Positions 11,079 through 22,067 of a stretch of DNA of 64,000 nucleotides are shown in pieces (position 1 is the first letter of the stretch; every line of letters starts with the position of its first letter). Source of the stretch: Stenocarpella maydis (lineage: Eukaryota > Ascomycota > Sordariomycetes > Diaporthales > Diaporthaceae); contig NQMI01000143.1 in the NCBI GenBank assembly GCA_002270565.1, forward strand, positions 52,179-116,178. Reading direction: 5' to 3'. The notes under the pieces were generated by a model. The model ran no database searches. It saw only the letters and a list, made by a program, of their open reading frames with translations, and was not told the DNA's origin. The position numbers and the translations under genes were made by a program.

Positions 11079-12128
11079 CTACCTGGCGCCGCCTCTGCAT
11101 CGCTGGCAGACACAGTCGAACCCCCACGTCTTCCTCAGCAGAGCCCGGCGCTCGCCCGTCGGGATGCCCATGTCCTTTCCCAGGTACGAGATGCACATCT
11201 CCTCGCCGGCGGCAATGTCCCTCCGGGCCCGGAACACCCACGTCCGCCCCACCCTCTCCTTGTCCGTGTTCGGGTCGCAGTTGTGGTTGAAGTAGGACGC
11301 CGACGGCCACACGCCCCAGCCAAAGAACTCGCTCCCCTCGTCGTCGAGCGACCGGATCCCAAAGCTGTTGCGCACCTCGCGGCCCTTGACCGTGGCCAGC
11401 ACCTCCGCGCTCGCCACCCGCGCGAGCTTCTCCGGCAGCACCAGCGCCAGGAAGTAGTACGACGCGATGTGCCGCTCCAGGTCCGTCCGGGAGCCGTACG
11501 GCCGCGCGTCCTCCTCCAGGGACAGCATCGCCGGCCACTGGTCCGACCCCCCCATGTGCAGCGCCACCACGGCGTTGAGCTGGAACGACACGACGTCCGC
11601 CGAGAACAGGCCCGCCCCCGCCGCCGCGGCCACCAGCCTCGCGAGCTCCTTCTCGGGGCGGCGGCGCTGCTGCCGGGGGCCGCCGCCGTCCGGCCTGCGC
11701 AGCTGCCCGACCGTCTCCTGGGCCCGAGCCCACTCGCTCTCGATCTCGGACGGGGCCGGCCTCACCGCGCCCGCGAACTCGTCCGTGTTCGAACCCGACC
11801 TCCTGACCTGTGCCTCGAGCTGGCGCCATGCCTGCAGGCAGTCCGGGTCGTGCCGTCCGCTCCACTGCGTCTGGCAGCGCTCGGAGCAGAACGAGAAGCC
11901 GTGGGCGGCATCGCGGATGGGCAGCTTCCTGCCGCGGTCGTACCAGAAGCACTCCCAGCACACCTCATTTCGGTACTCTCTGAAGAGGACGTGGGCCGAA
12001 AGATCCCCAGCCACCCAGATCTCGGTCCCCTGCGCGATGTGCTGTTTGGCAAAGACCCCCCTCCCGGCACCTGGGGTCTCCCGGACGCTGAAGAGGTCGG
12101 ATTGCGGTGCCTGGAAGACGCTGGCCAT
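11079..12128 (-). CDS. MYND-like zinc finger / SET domain protein
   Basis: A single exon of 349 residues on the minus strand. The start of the SET fold appears early (RETPGAGRGVFAKQ, then GTEI). It is interrupted by a MYND-like cysteine/histidine cluster around residues 57-100 (CWEC, FCSERC, HDPDC). The core SET motifs are FNHNCDPN at about 279-286 (NHSCxPN class) and AAGEEMCISYL (GEELxxxY class). A post-SET cysteine group, CVCQRC, closes the protein. This is the SMYD-like layout; such enzymes use S-adenosylmethionine to methylate lysine in histones or other proteins. The target cannot be inferred. A 418-residue frame on the opposite strand (11034-12290) is a shadow. Confidence 0.9.
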   Translation of the reverse strand: MASVFQAPQSDLFSVRETPGAGRGVFAKQHIAQGTEIWVAGDLSAHVLFREYRNEVCWECFWYDRGRKLPIRDAAHGFSFCSERCQTQWSGRHDPDCLQAWRQLEAQVRRSGSNTDEFAGAVRPAPSEIESEWARAQETVGQLRRPDGGGPRQQRRRPEKELARLVAAAAGAGLFSADVVSFQLNAVVALHMGGSDQWPAMLSLEEDARPYGSRTDLERHIASYYFLALVLPEKLARVASAEVLATVKGREVRNSFGIRSLDDEGSEFFGWGVWPSASYFNHNCDPNTDKERVGRTWVFRARRDIAAGEEMCISYLGKDMGIPTGERRALLRKTWGFDCVCQRCRGGAR

Positions 12129-14589
12129 GGTCCCGGTTGGTTAAAGTGCTGTCAAGCCGGCCCGGGTGACTGCGCCCCGAAAACTCCTTGCTACCTAGGT
12201 AACAACCCAGCTCGCAGTCGAGGACTAACCGAGGCGAGACGGAAAGGAAATATGGGCATAGAGCCTGGGCAATTGTCTATTGGTTGTTAGTTATTGCATC
12301 GCGCTGTCGGCGTTACCCTTATGCAGGCAGCCTGGTTGGTCTGGTGGTGGTGGAATCAACACAGGTCTACGTTGTAGATCTAAGCATGCTGGGTGATGCC
12401 ATCTGCACATAAAAGGAACCTTGGAAAGTCGGGGAACTAGTAAAAAATTTCCGTGCTGTTTTGGTCAAGCGGATACTGGTGGGATTTGCCTCTTCACCGC
12501 TTGCTTATCAGACACGCTTCGTATTAGCTCTAAATCGAGTCATTGGTCAGCCGTTTGTATGTATCTAGCGTCTTTCGTTCTCATTTGAATCCGAGCACCA
12601 GCCGTTTGTAGTGTTTGCTGGTCACACAACCTTATTAACTTACTTACTTAGTAAGGTGATGTACGGTGCCTTCTTTGTTCATGAGTAAATCCTCAAAATA
12701 ACCCCCCCCCCCAAAACAATAGAACCATGTGACGCGACCTCACCCTGGAGGACATAATGCGAGAGTATCCCTATGGAGCAGGGCATCAAGTTGTGTGTGG
12801 GGGAAGCGCTCTTCATGGACTGGATTTTCTGTCGCTGCTTCTAAGTTGCCCAAGTAAGTATCAAGGTGTTCATAACCCATTGGCCACAGATACTACTGAA
12901 AACTTTGGCAACACGGATTTGCGTTAGTTATACTTTAGTGATCAAGCTGTATTCAACCCCTATGGTTCCTTTTGCACATGTCTTCAACTTGAAGTGCTTC
13001 TAGCCTGCACGCATGCCTGAGAATGGAGACATTGCCCGTAAACCCAATCTAGTAGCCTATCAGAGACTTCAACACGTTGCTCCTTCATTTAGGGCCACGG
13101 TCGTAAGGGAGGTTGTTGGGCCAGTTACGTGCAAGTATGAACCCAAGGATCCTCCCGTTGCTATGGTGCCGCCTCTCCTGTTATGATTTGTGAATATGAG
13201 CAACTGGGCTTCTGGTAAGTATTAAAAATTCCTGAGGTGCAGTTACAATGCAACTAGTGGGATCGATGCTAGAATTGCTGCGGAATGATACCGAACCTGT
13301 TGTAGTTTTACACGCTGGGGATGGGAGGTATACCACCATACCCTGTCTTTTCATCCAAGGCATGATACCGTGGTCAATGCGCATATAAGTAGGCAGGGTC
13401 TCATCTCGTTGTTGCAGCCGACAGTTGGAGGGCAGTCTTGTTGAATGTAGCCGACCGAAAACCCCACAGCAGCTCTTAGTACGTATGAGATACCTCGCGG
13501 GAGGGGTTGGATGAGGTTAGATCATAATAAAGGTGCGTTAAAGGCTATCATACATCCGGAATATGGAACCCAATTCCTTACCGTTGGTTATATAACACTA
13601 GTAGGAACTGAAGTCTGTCTTGGCATGCGACACTCCACTCCATATTGATCCCGGCACCTGGTCATTTAGCCTCTCTTTACCCCTGACTCTTGCTGTCAAG
13701 CCTTATTCGCTGTCATTCCTTGGCATCCATTTGTATTCCTTTGGTGGGGTACGTGCCACTGAACATGCCTTCTAACCATGGACTTGTCGCCTCTGTATTC
13801 ACATGTTGTCGATTAACGCGGGATAACGGCAGAACATATACCTCGTACCTAGGTATATTCACCTCTCGCGCTGAACCACCCCTGAATCTAGAATAGTCCC
13901 AAGGTCAGAATACGACCGTGCTAAGGTGAGGTGGGGTGAGTCTAATATGAGCTTTACTAAGTATGCATCGGTTCGTTTATACTTGTCTTGCAGGCATTAC
14001 AGCGAGCATGCCCGGCATCGGGATGTGCCGGCAGCCCGGACTAGACCTGTCCTTTGACCAGGCTCAAGGCTCCCAGGCGGACGGAGGTACTCTAAGTCCT
14101 ACTAGATTCTGGTCACAGGATGACCAGTAGCAACGACCTGTGGTGGAGGGTGCTACTGAGCTATAGATCAAGAAGTCAGCTAATGTTCGAATTCCTTGTT
14201 CAAATATCCCTTCCAACCGTATGTATACCAAGCGCCTCGCAACATAGTGTCTTCATGAATCTATTTTCTTCACCATCTCCTGGCCTCGCTTGGTTTCTTG
14301 CTTCATTGAGTAGAGAGAACTTCTCGTAACAGACATACCTAGATCTTGTTGAGTGAATGTCGCAAAGGCTTGCTGCAAAACTCCGCACTCTAGGAAAATG
14401 GCGTTGTAGTTGCAACCGGACTCTGGCTCGTAAGGCAATTTCTATTACTACGGGCGAAATCCATCCTGATATGATTTGTTTAGCTATGCGTCTGGGATAC
14501 AACTTCCTACTGCATCCCAAAAATGTGTAAAACAGTGGGCTACTGGCCCGTAGCGAATATCCAGAGTAATTTGGTGTAAGAGCCTCTAC
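12129..14589. other. Long intergenic region, no confident gene
   Basis: About 2.4 kb of lower GC. It holds a C9 run near 12703 and short frames with no recognisable domain. A minus-strand segment near 14360-14440 reads as a plausible exon ending at a GTATGT donor, but I could not place it in a family. Confidence 0.5.
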
Positions 14590-16020
14590 TCATGAGTTCT
14601 CATCTTGTTCAAGTGATTTTGTGAGCATTGCTAATGCATCCGCAGCCGAAATTCGGTTTTCGGGCAGGAACCTCATGAGTCCTTGCATGATAGGTAGCAA
14701 AACCTGAAGCTTCGGCTCATGAACGCTATCACGAAACTTCTGCTCCAGTCGTGGTACTTTCGGTTTTTCATCCTCTATATCACGTGTTAAAAATATCCTC
14801 TTTGTTTCGAATGGATTTGTCGATCGCAGACTTACCTAATATTGCGTCCAACCCGTTTCTGGTGGTGCGCTTCATTCCCTCCCATTTTGGTCGCCATTCC
14901 GCTGGCAAGTCTTCAATGAAGTCAATCATATTACTGATCAATTTGTCAATCCCCCAGGCTAGGAAAGGCTTTTGAGAAAATATGAGAAAGTGAATCTGTA
15001 ATAAACTTGATCAGCCTTTGCAACTTCAAAACCGAGGTATCCGTACTTACTATCCATCCAGCACGCCACAGGTCTATTCTGTAGTAGATGCGTGGGGTAA
15101 ATACGGTTTCGGGTTCGTTCAGGCCAAAGGGCTGCGCAATCTTAGCAGGCTCAGCTCCTCGAGAAACGCTTCACCCCAGTCGATAAGGCGAATGTTCTTT
15201 TCGTCCTCTTCTAGCCAGTCTTCCCATAGTGTGCTTTCCACGGTGTACTTGGGCAAGCTAGCCTTTAAGGGCTTGCCGTCGAACTGGACGCAGTTCTTAA
15301 GTCACTGGAGGCCCGAAAATCTCAGCCAGGCGTTCTTCAGAACAGTCTTTGGTGCAAGAGCTGGTGAAAGCTATGTTGCGTGCACTGAGGTCTAAACACA
15401 TTTCAGGTTAGCACTGGCTCCCCGTATCAATGCTTTTGTAAAGTACTTACCTCCTTGCGCATACCCGGCCCTGTGCAGTGATGTAAGGGCTTGAAGCAGT
15501 TGCTTGGTGATTCTCAGAATAGTATCCACCTCGAGGCGTTCCCCAGGTTCACCGTACTCGTTGCTGACGACATTGCCGACACTAGGACCGAGCAGCTCCA
15601 GTACGAGACATTGATGGCTGCCGTTGATTCCTGCGTGTACGAACGAGTCTAGCAGACGGACGACATGTGTTGTAGACTTGTCCTCTTGCAATACACGCAG
15701 CGTTTGCAGCTCTCGAGACTGGGATGTAGCATCGGCTGTTAGGATCTTCAGGGCGACCCACTGATGTTGCCTGTGATCACATACTATCAGTTGTGTCCGG
15801 GTGAGAGCAGAGGGCGTCCAACCACCTACTGATTATTTCTGGCTAGCCGCACTGTCGAGAAACCCCCACAGCCTAACTTGTCGACTATTCGGTAACGCCC
15901 GTCTTTGAAGAGATCCCCAAGGTGGACGGGGTGATACCCTCCTGGTTCATAGCGAGACAGATTTTCCTCGTCCCATAGCGCCTTGATCTGATAATAGCAG
16001 AGAAGAAATTCAGTATTCAT
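14590..16020 (-). pseudogene. SRPK-like serine/threonine kinase, two frameshifts
   Basis: Five exons on the minus strand (16020-15830, 15770-15451, 15391-15051, 14995-14836, 14774-14590) with normal splice sites rebuild a fungal SRPK-like kinase. Visible parts are YEPGGYHPVHLGD, the glycine loop LGCGGFSTV, VALK with the ATP-binding Lys, QGDLSARN (catalytic loop), IRLIDWGEAF (DFG equivalent), DLWRAG and the C-lobe end ENRISAADAL. In exon 3 the frame is lost at about 15298-15303, where TAA follows GPPVT. It continues one base over through FDGKPLKASLPKY to the WGEAF segment, then shifts back near 15140-15160 before IAQPFG. The two shifts cancel, so total exon length stays in phase. Literal translation ends before the magnesium-binding motif. 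This is either a young pseudogene or two base-call errors. Phosphorylation of SR-type proteins is the family role. Confidence 0.8.
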
Positions 16021-16503
16021 GACGTCACCTAGCCTGTCTGAAAGAAGGTTGATGAAAAGAATGCGTGGATGAAAAGGCAGGGAGTAGGGACAGATCCGAT
16101 GCAGGCCGGGTAGCGATTTGTGATTGCGCCTAGGTGAGTGCTAATCCGTGAAGAAGTTAAGTGTGTTAGAACTGGGGATGGGCAGGCGGTTTTTAAGGAG
16201 GGGGATTAAGTATGTGTTGATTATGCTTATAAAGTTAATCGATTTTGTAAGGGTTATGTGCTGAGGTTAGAGTAGTGGTTAAGGTGATTCATACAGTGAG
16301 CATCACTGAGCGTCACTAAGTGCAGGTGTGGCCGGATTAGAGGTGTATCACTGACTGGCTGGGTTGGCATACGCTGAGAGCAAAGCAGTCAACGTCCGCC
16401 TACCCCAGCTCGACCCTGTTCGCCCACCCAGCACAAGCATTAAGCGTGCAGCTTATTAGGAATTCTTGTACCTCTTAAAGAGGAAAAGAGATACCCCACT
16501 ACC
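16021..16503. other. Kinase upstream region
   Basis: Promoter side of the broken kinase; no other coding sequence seen. Confidence 0.5.
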
Positions 16504-16585
16504 CTAACCCTTTAGAGGCACAACCCTAACCCTTTAGATTCACAACTCTAACCCTTTAGATTCACAACTCTAACCCTTTAGATTC
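16504..16585. repeat. 22-bp tandem repeat with telomere-like core
   Basis: About 3.7 copies of a 22-bp unit starting CTAACCCTTTAGA and ending CACAAC(C/T) (units at 16504, 16526, 16548 and a partial at 16570). The CCCTAACCCT core resembles the fungal telomere repeat (TTAGGG)n, but with a longer period. Confidence 0.9.
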
Positions 16586-16605
16586 TCTATTTGGATAGCT
16601 TTCGG

Positions 16606-16690
16606 CATACCCAAAAAAAGGGCCCTCCACACGACTAGAGGAAGGGCCCTCTATATGCTTAAAAAAAGCCCTCTATGTACCTAAGTATAC
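16606..16690. repeat. A7 / GGGCCCTC short direct repeats
   Basis: Three related blocks each combine an A-run or GA with GGCCCTC or GCCCTC, two of them followed by TATATGC or TATGTAC. The 14-bp GGGCCCTCCACACG at 16620-16633 recurs at 63825-63838, so both may be ends of one dispersed element. Confidence 0.6.
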
Positions 16691-17051
16691 TTGCTTGGGT
16701 ATTCTCCAAGCCCCGGCCGGCAGGACGGGATAAACATCGTTTCCAACGCAGCTCCCCACCCCGATCCGACAGCACAGCTTCCACCTGCTGCAGCACAGCC
16801 CAGCCCGGCTCCACTTTACCCTGATGGCTGTGCTCGGAAATCCCTGACGTGTCAAAGAGGGCCTCGAAAGCTAAAGCTCCTGCCACATACTATGAATACC
16901 TACGCGCTCCCCGAGACATGATGCATTCCTCCACTACTCCAGGAATATCAGCTCATCAAATTTGCACGCCTCTGGCTGAACTTGTCCCTCACATCACATT
17001 CACACCTCCTACGTCCCGCCCCTTCAGCATATCCATCTCCCCGCGGTCAAA

Positions 17052-17357
17052 ATGGTCGGACTCATCCCCAACACGCTCTTCCTGGTGGTCATCACCTCGA
17101 CCCTCCTCGCCGGCCTCCGACGCGGGAGCGGCCTGACCTTCCAGACACAACAGATCCAGAACGCCGCCGGTGCAAAGGCCGTATCCGTCTACCTCGCCAT
17201 TGGCGAGTGGGCATACGATCGCCTCGTGGGCTTCGCGCGCGGCAGCCGCTACTTCAAGTTCGACCCCAACGTCACGGTGGACGGGGTCAAGGGCCAGGTC
17301 AACGAGTTCACAGAGGGCATCAAGGCTGCCGCAGAGCATTTCGCCAAGGGAGAGTGA
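17052..17357 (+). CDS. DUF1748 family small membrane protein
   Basis: A single exon of 101 residues. An N-terminal hydrophobic helix (about residues 5-21, ending TSTLLAGLRRGSGLTF) is followed by the family's YLAIGEWAYDRLVG segment and RYFKF, matching the small fungal DUF1748 family as I remember it (VLAGVKRSTG ... YLGVGEWVxD). The C-terminus extends about 30 residues beyond the usual domain with an acidic/amphipathic tail (GVKGQVNEFTEG). Its yeast relatives are tiny proteins thought to be mitochondrial; the biochemical role is unknown. No intron is needed. Confidence 0.82.
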   Translation: MVGLIPNTLFLVVITSTLLAGLRRGSGLTFQTQQIQNAAGAKAVSVYLAIGEWAYDRLVGFARGSRYFKFDPNVTVDGVKGQVNEFTEGIKAAAEHFAKGE

Positions 17358-18345
17358 CACCGCTTCCCGTATCATCTCGGCAGCGGCTGCGCCCTGGGCA
17401 CTGGAGCGGATCTACTAGTGGATCATGCCTGCCGCTGCTCGGTCGCAGGCATCAACGGGCGGGCCAGGGGCACACTGCGTATGCCAAGGTGATGGGAGGG
17501 AACCATTTATTGGCTCCGGCACGGCTTTTGTTTTGAATCGGCCATCTGGGGGTCGTGGTGGCTGGAGGAACACTTGAGGATCATCATATCAGGGGCATGG
17601 CCTGGTCAACGAGGAGACGACTGCGAGCTGCGAGCGGACCTCGGGTGCAATGGCGTGGTGGAACCTTGAGATCGGGCGCGCCACGGGCGTACAATATGCT
17701 GCCTGTATGCTGAAGGAGGGCTTGTCGTCCTGGGGAGGGATTGCAGCTCTGGGAGGGGTGCTGGAGATAACCAACTGACAGTCCTCTGAAATCTGACCAA
17801 CACTACGTGATGCGCGTGCTCTGTGGCCCTGTCCCCACCGCACTCGACGCCGAGTGCCCAGGGGGGCCTGGGCATTCTGGGGTCCCTGCACAAGCCCTCT
17901 TATTTATTAACGACACTCAGTGCTGCCTGGTAAGAAGATCAATACCGCGGGGCTCGCATTTGGATTGCCCTCACCCAGGAGAGTCGCATCAATGCACATG
18001 TCCTCTCAATGTCGCGGGTGTAACAGCAGATGATCCCCCGGGCCTGCTCCGAGTGCCGTTCCTAGCGGTGTGGCCGAGTCGGCGCTCGGCACCGGCGTCG
18101 ATGCGCTGAATGCCGGGGTAATTATATATCTACCTCAGCACCCACACCGGGGGAGAGAGAGAGAGAGAGAGAGTTCTCTGATGTTCCGCTTTTCGCCGTC
18201 ATTTCCTTGAGATGTTCTGATTCGCTTCGTCCCCGCCGGTAGTTTCCTCTCGGACGCATCGAGAGGCCCTTGGTTAATTCATTCCTCTTACCATCATCTC
18301 GACCACGAGCAAATATACTACTCGCTGCCCCGAGGTCCCCTCGGC
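17358..18345. other. Intergenic region with (GA)n microsatellite
   Basis: No supported gene. A (GA)10 tract occupies 18153-18173 in the likely leader or promoter of the acetyltransferase gene. Confidence 0.65.
18153..18173 (+). repeat. (GA)10 microsatellite
   Basis: Uninterrupted GA dinucleotide tract about 170 bp upstream of the GNAT start codon; purine tracts of this kind are common in fungal promoters. Confidence 0.95.
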
Positions 18346-18834
18346 ATGGCCCGCATAATGCCCAAGCCGGCGGCTGGGGAGCTACCGCCGGGCTATCGCC
18401 TGGAACGTGGTGTGCCCTGCGTCGCGCAGTATTGCAACCTGCGCAAGTCCGCGGGACTCATCCCGGTCACCGAGGCACAGGCTGCCCCCGTGGCATCCGG
18501 CACCTGGTATGGCTGTTACATCACCCATGGCGGCCAAGACGATGCTCCCTCCTCACGGGCTGTGGCGATGGGGAGGATCATTAGCGATGGCGGATGGTAT
18601 TTCCACATTGCAGACATGGCTACTCTTCCAGAACACCAGGGGAAGGGCCTCGGGACCGTTGTCTTGCAGAACCTGATCGCATACATCAAGGAGAACAGCC
18701 CCGGCGACGGTTTTCGCTACGTCAATCTGTTTGCAGACCCCCCTGGGCGGAGGCTCTACGAGAGAAACGGGTTTATCCCTGCTGAGCGTTTCGACGAGCT
18801 CGGGATGATTCTGGCGGAGGAGAAGGGAGCTTGA
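18346..18834 (+). CDS. GNAT family N-acetyltransferase
   Basis: A single exon of 162 residues. The N-terminal half (residues ~15-60) carries a GYRLERG start and a WYGCY strand. Motif A is clear: HIADMATLPEHQGKGLG, containing the Q-x-x-G-x-G acetyl-CoA pyrophosphate loop at about residues 98-104, followed by the helix GTVVLQNLIAYI. Motif B is VNLFADPPGRRLYERNGF near 125-142, where the Tyr is the usual general acid. No signal peptide or membrane segment is present, so it is cytosolic. The acceptor amine (small molecule or protein) cannot be deduced. Confidence 0.93.
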   Translation: MARIMPKPAAGELPPGYRLERGVPCVAQYCNLRKSAGLIPVTEAQAAPVASGTWYGCYITHGGQDDAPSSRAVAMGRIISDGGWYFHIADMATLPEHQGKGLGTVVLQNLIAYIKENSPGDGFRYVNLFADPPGRRLYERNGFIPAERFDELGMILAEEKGA

Positions 18835-20011
18835 GGATTGCGAAGACAAGCCACGTCGAAGGGCAGTTCAGTGGCATGTGCTCGGGCACGGCTGTGGATG
18901 GAACTCTGTCAAATACTTGATGACGATATGTCGGCAGGACCGGGTTAGAGAGCACGATATGGCGAAAGGAAGCAATGTATTGACTTTAATGACACTGAGA
19001 CACCGCACTCGCCCACCTGGGCAGGTGGTCAATTTATGATATAAGCTGTGCTTTGATGAAGACAGGTCCAAGTTCGTGGACCTCTCCAGTATGATTTTGT
19101 TGGCGTGGGCCTCTAGCTGCCTTTCTCACAGCGAGTTTTGATTCATGCTAGCCAATGGCTCGCACATTGAATCCGGCCGCTACTGAATATACCGAGCAGA
19201 CTTTGGGTGCCTTCTGGTCCCTCGACGTCGAGGTTGCGCTGACGGCTGGTGCTGGTTCGGATGGGCGGTGGTGTGTTCATGGCTGCCATTAGGCCTAACA
19301 GGACTTCGGAATGCATGCATCGCCTTTTAAATTGAGGCCCTGCGCATCCGACAAGGGACGTGTCGAATGCTCTCGTGTCAGTCGGAGTCAGGATGCCGAG
19401 TGCTATATACCGGGGCAACTTAGGAATGACCCCACTGGGGAGTACCGCACTCAGGCCAAGTTGCAGTGAACCTGTGAATTGGCAGGTCCTCGGATGATCT
19501 GCACGATGGTCTACAGGTTGACAACTACTGTAGTAGTAGGTCAGGCTGGGGGGTACCAAACACATCGGTGGCACTACTCTCGAAGAAAGACAGGAGCGGA
19601 CCAACATTTGAAGTCATCCGGCCGTTCCGCTAACATATTATTAAAGCACCGTCCTCTCGGCCTATTCAACCAGCCCTTATGAGCTCAGCACAAGCCTGTT
19701 CGTTGGCTGGGCTGGCTGGCTGCACACCTGCCAACAATCATGCTAATCTGGTTCAGATGATGCAATCCGCAACTGTGGCAGATCGGGAGGGGCTGGAGCG
19801 TTTCGATTCGCAACTCTGCACGGTGGTGAGGAGAACATGATTACAAATGCAATGTTTCATAATCAAACACGAGCAACTATATATTCAAACGCAATGGTTT
19901 TCCGGCAGTTACATTCCATCACAGCATTTCGAGTCTGTCCGTTTGCAAGTACAAGCCACAGCGCAAGCAGTAATCATTCCACGACTCGGCATCTTAAGTA
20001 GAGCCATCACC
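18835..20011. other. Intergenic region, no gene seen
   Basis: Short frames only, none with a domain. Includes the GST promoter. Confidence 0.6.
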
Positions 20012-20934
20012 ATGGCGTCTAAGGGAGCAGCGATCAAGCTTTATACCAACCACGGGTGCCCATGTAAGTGCAGAATGACATCCCTCGTGCCCGGCACCGC
20101 AGTCGTCCTGACCAAGCCCGCCTGCGAAACTCAGGGGCTCACCGCGCGCACATCACCCTGGCCGAGCTCGGCCTCCCCTTCGAGGAGGAGATCATCGACC
20201 TCTCCACCCCGCGCAGCCCCGAGTACCTCAAGGTCAACCCGCGCGGCCTGGTGCCCTCGCTGTCCTACAACGGCGAGATCATCACCGAGTCCGCGGTCGT
20301 CGCGCAGTTCCTCGCGGACACGTACCCCTCGCACCTCCTCCCGGCCTCCACCGACCCCGCCGGCCCGCTGACCAGGGCCCGCGTCAACTTCTTCGTCGAC
20401 GCGTGGTTCTCCAAGGTCAACAGCTTCTGGTTCAAGGCCCTCTTCGCCAAGACGCCGGACGAGGCCGCCGCGAGCGCCGACGAGCTCGTCAAGGGCGTCG
20501 TCAAGGAGGTCGAGCCCCTGCTCAAGGACGCCGCGCCGTTCTTCGGGGGCAGCAAGAAGCTGACCCTCGCCGAGGCAAGTTGGCGACCCCGGCGGGGGCT
20601 TCCTGTCCAGGTGTGTGTGTGTGTGTGGAACCGGTGCTGACAGTGTCCCCAGGCGCTTACCGGGCCGTTTGTCCTGCGCATCAAGGTCTACGCCAAGGTG
20701 AGTGGGGGACCCCGGTGGATTGACTTTTTCGTGTGCGGCGCCGAGGAGACGCGGATTTGCTAACGGTGTCCCAAGCATGGCCTCCTCCCATCCAGTGTGG
20801 CCTCGGACCTGCAGGAGAAGGCGCCCAATTATCACAAGTGGGCGGAGGCAGTGACCGCCTCACCAAGTGTGACCGGGATCTTCAACGAGGATGAGAACGT
20901 GGCCAGGATCAAGGAGAGAATTGGAAAGGCTTAA
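20012..20934 (+). CDS. Glutathione S-transferase (omega/GTT-like)
   Basis: Four exons, 20012-20063, 20135-20574, 20653-20697 and 20776-20934, give 231 residues. The N-terminal thioredoxin fold starts KLYTNHGCPW, with Cys of CPW in the omega-class catalytic position. Glutathione-contact motifs follow: NPRGLVPSL (cis-Pro) and ITESAVVAQFL (the conserved E-S). The C-terminal helical domain includes DAWFSKVNSFWFKAL and LTLAEALTGPF. Intron 2 has a GC donor, GAG|GCAAGT, and a CCCCAG acceptor; the frame LTLAE-ALTGPF demands it. Intron 3 ends in AAG. The enzyme should conjugate or reduce electrophiles with glutathione in the cytosol; omega-type members often act as thiol transferases. Confidence 0.93.
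20575..20652 (+). other. GC-AG intron
   Basis: A 78-nt intron in the GST gene with the classic GAG|GCAAGT donor and CCCCAG acceptor. It contains a (GT)n tract near 20611. It is the second GC-AG intron in this window. Confidence 0.85.
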
Positions 20935-22067
20935 GGCTTAGCATTGTCGGCACTCGGACCTGCAGTCTCACAGGACGTAGGCATGGGACCCTCCGATAAC
21001 CAATTGGGAACTTCAATACGGTGTTGATCAACCAAGGCCTTCGTACGCTCATCCTGTGGCGCCGCGAAGCGGTGCCATGTTGGTGCCCGCCAACGGTGAT
21101 ACATGGATATGAGCTCGATTCGAGTCGGAGAGAGAGCAGGGCGTGTTTGCTCAAGGAGTCCTGTTATGCGGCACTGACTTGCTGGTCCCCAAGCTAGTTT
21201 GGTGTTGAAGAGTGTCCGTACTTTCGCTAATAAAGCCGCCTTACAGCTTCCCCGTATCATGAGGGTATTGATGCCGGTGCCTTTCGATGCACTCGATAAG
21301 AGGGCTGAAGTGCTACCATTGAAGAATTCTAGTACTGAAGTGAGAGTTATATTCCGGTCGATGTTTGAGACTGCCCCCAGGCTCAGACTTAATGAAAGAA
21401 AAACGGAATATTGGCTTCGGTGGGTCTAGTTAAACTTGAGTTCCAAAAACCGCTGTAGTGGTCATTGTTCCTCTGGTCATCTACCTGCCATAACTTCAGT
21501 GTCCATTACTGGGATAGCCGAACTCGCCGGCTCAGACAAAGCTTTGGAGGTACGGGCGTGTCGACGTTGTCCAGTGCTGGAACCGCTCTCAGAAAACCCC
21601 TGAGCTAAAACGTCACGGACGCAAGGTATGTCTTAATGGCTTAGAATACGAGGGACAGCAGCACTGTTTCCTACAGACGAGGCTTTGAGGGTAGTCACCA
21701 CTATCAAGCCAATCTTGAATCTTCTAACAGAAGCGATGCAAAGAGGCGGCATTGAGACAAAAATTGATAGCATAATTCAAGCTTTCATTCTTCAGTGTCC
21801 AATTTAGGGGGGAGTTGAAATAACAACGAAATTTAAAAAAGACAAATGGTATCCGCAGGACAAAAGAAATTGGAAACCAGAGAGAACAGAATTCTGACAA
21901 TACCATGTTGTAGTCCAGTCTTGGGTATATGGTAGGCTCCACTGGCCCGTCCTCGAACCAGCGCTCGAGACCAGGTTTCTTGTCCAGGCTAAAACAATCT
22001 GGTAGGGTGGCAGCAGTAGCTTGGCCCTTGGCTAGGTGCATCCACCTGAGCAGTCACCAAGGGCCTC
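20935..22067. other. Intergenic region, no gene seen
   Basis: Between convergent genes; no supported coding frame on either strand. Confidence 0.6.

Noticed and set aside
11034..12290. 418-residue open frame on the + strand
   Set aside because: It lies opposite the well-supported SET gene, is arginine/proline/alanine-rich in the way of GC-rich antisense frames, and has no domain.
14200..14520. Possible minus-strand exon (segment reading SGCNYNAIFLECGVLQQ) ending at a GTATGT donor
   Set aside because: The segment looks protein-like but no partner exons or family could be identified, so it is not listed as a gene.
18060..18110. Stretch resembling the 5' half of a tRNA (GTGGCCGAGTCGG)
   Set aside because: No matching B-box or acceptor-stem pairing downstream.
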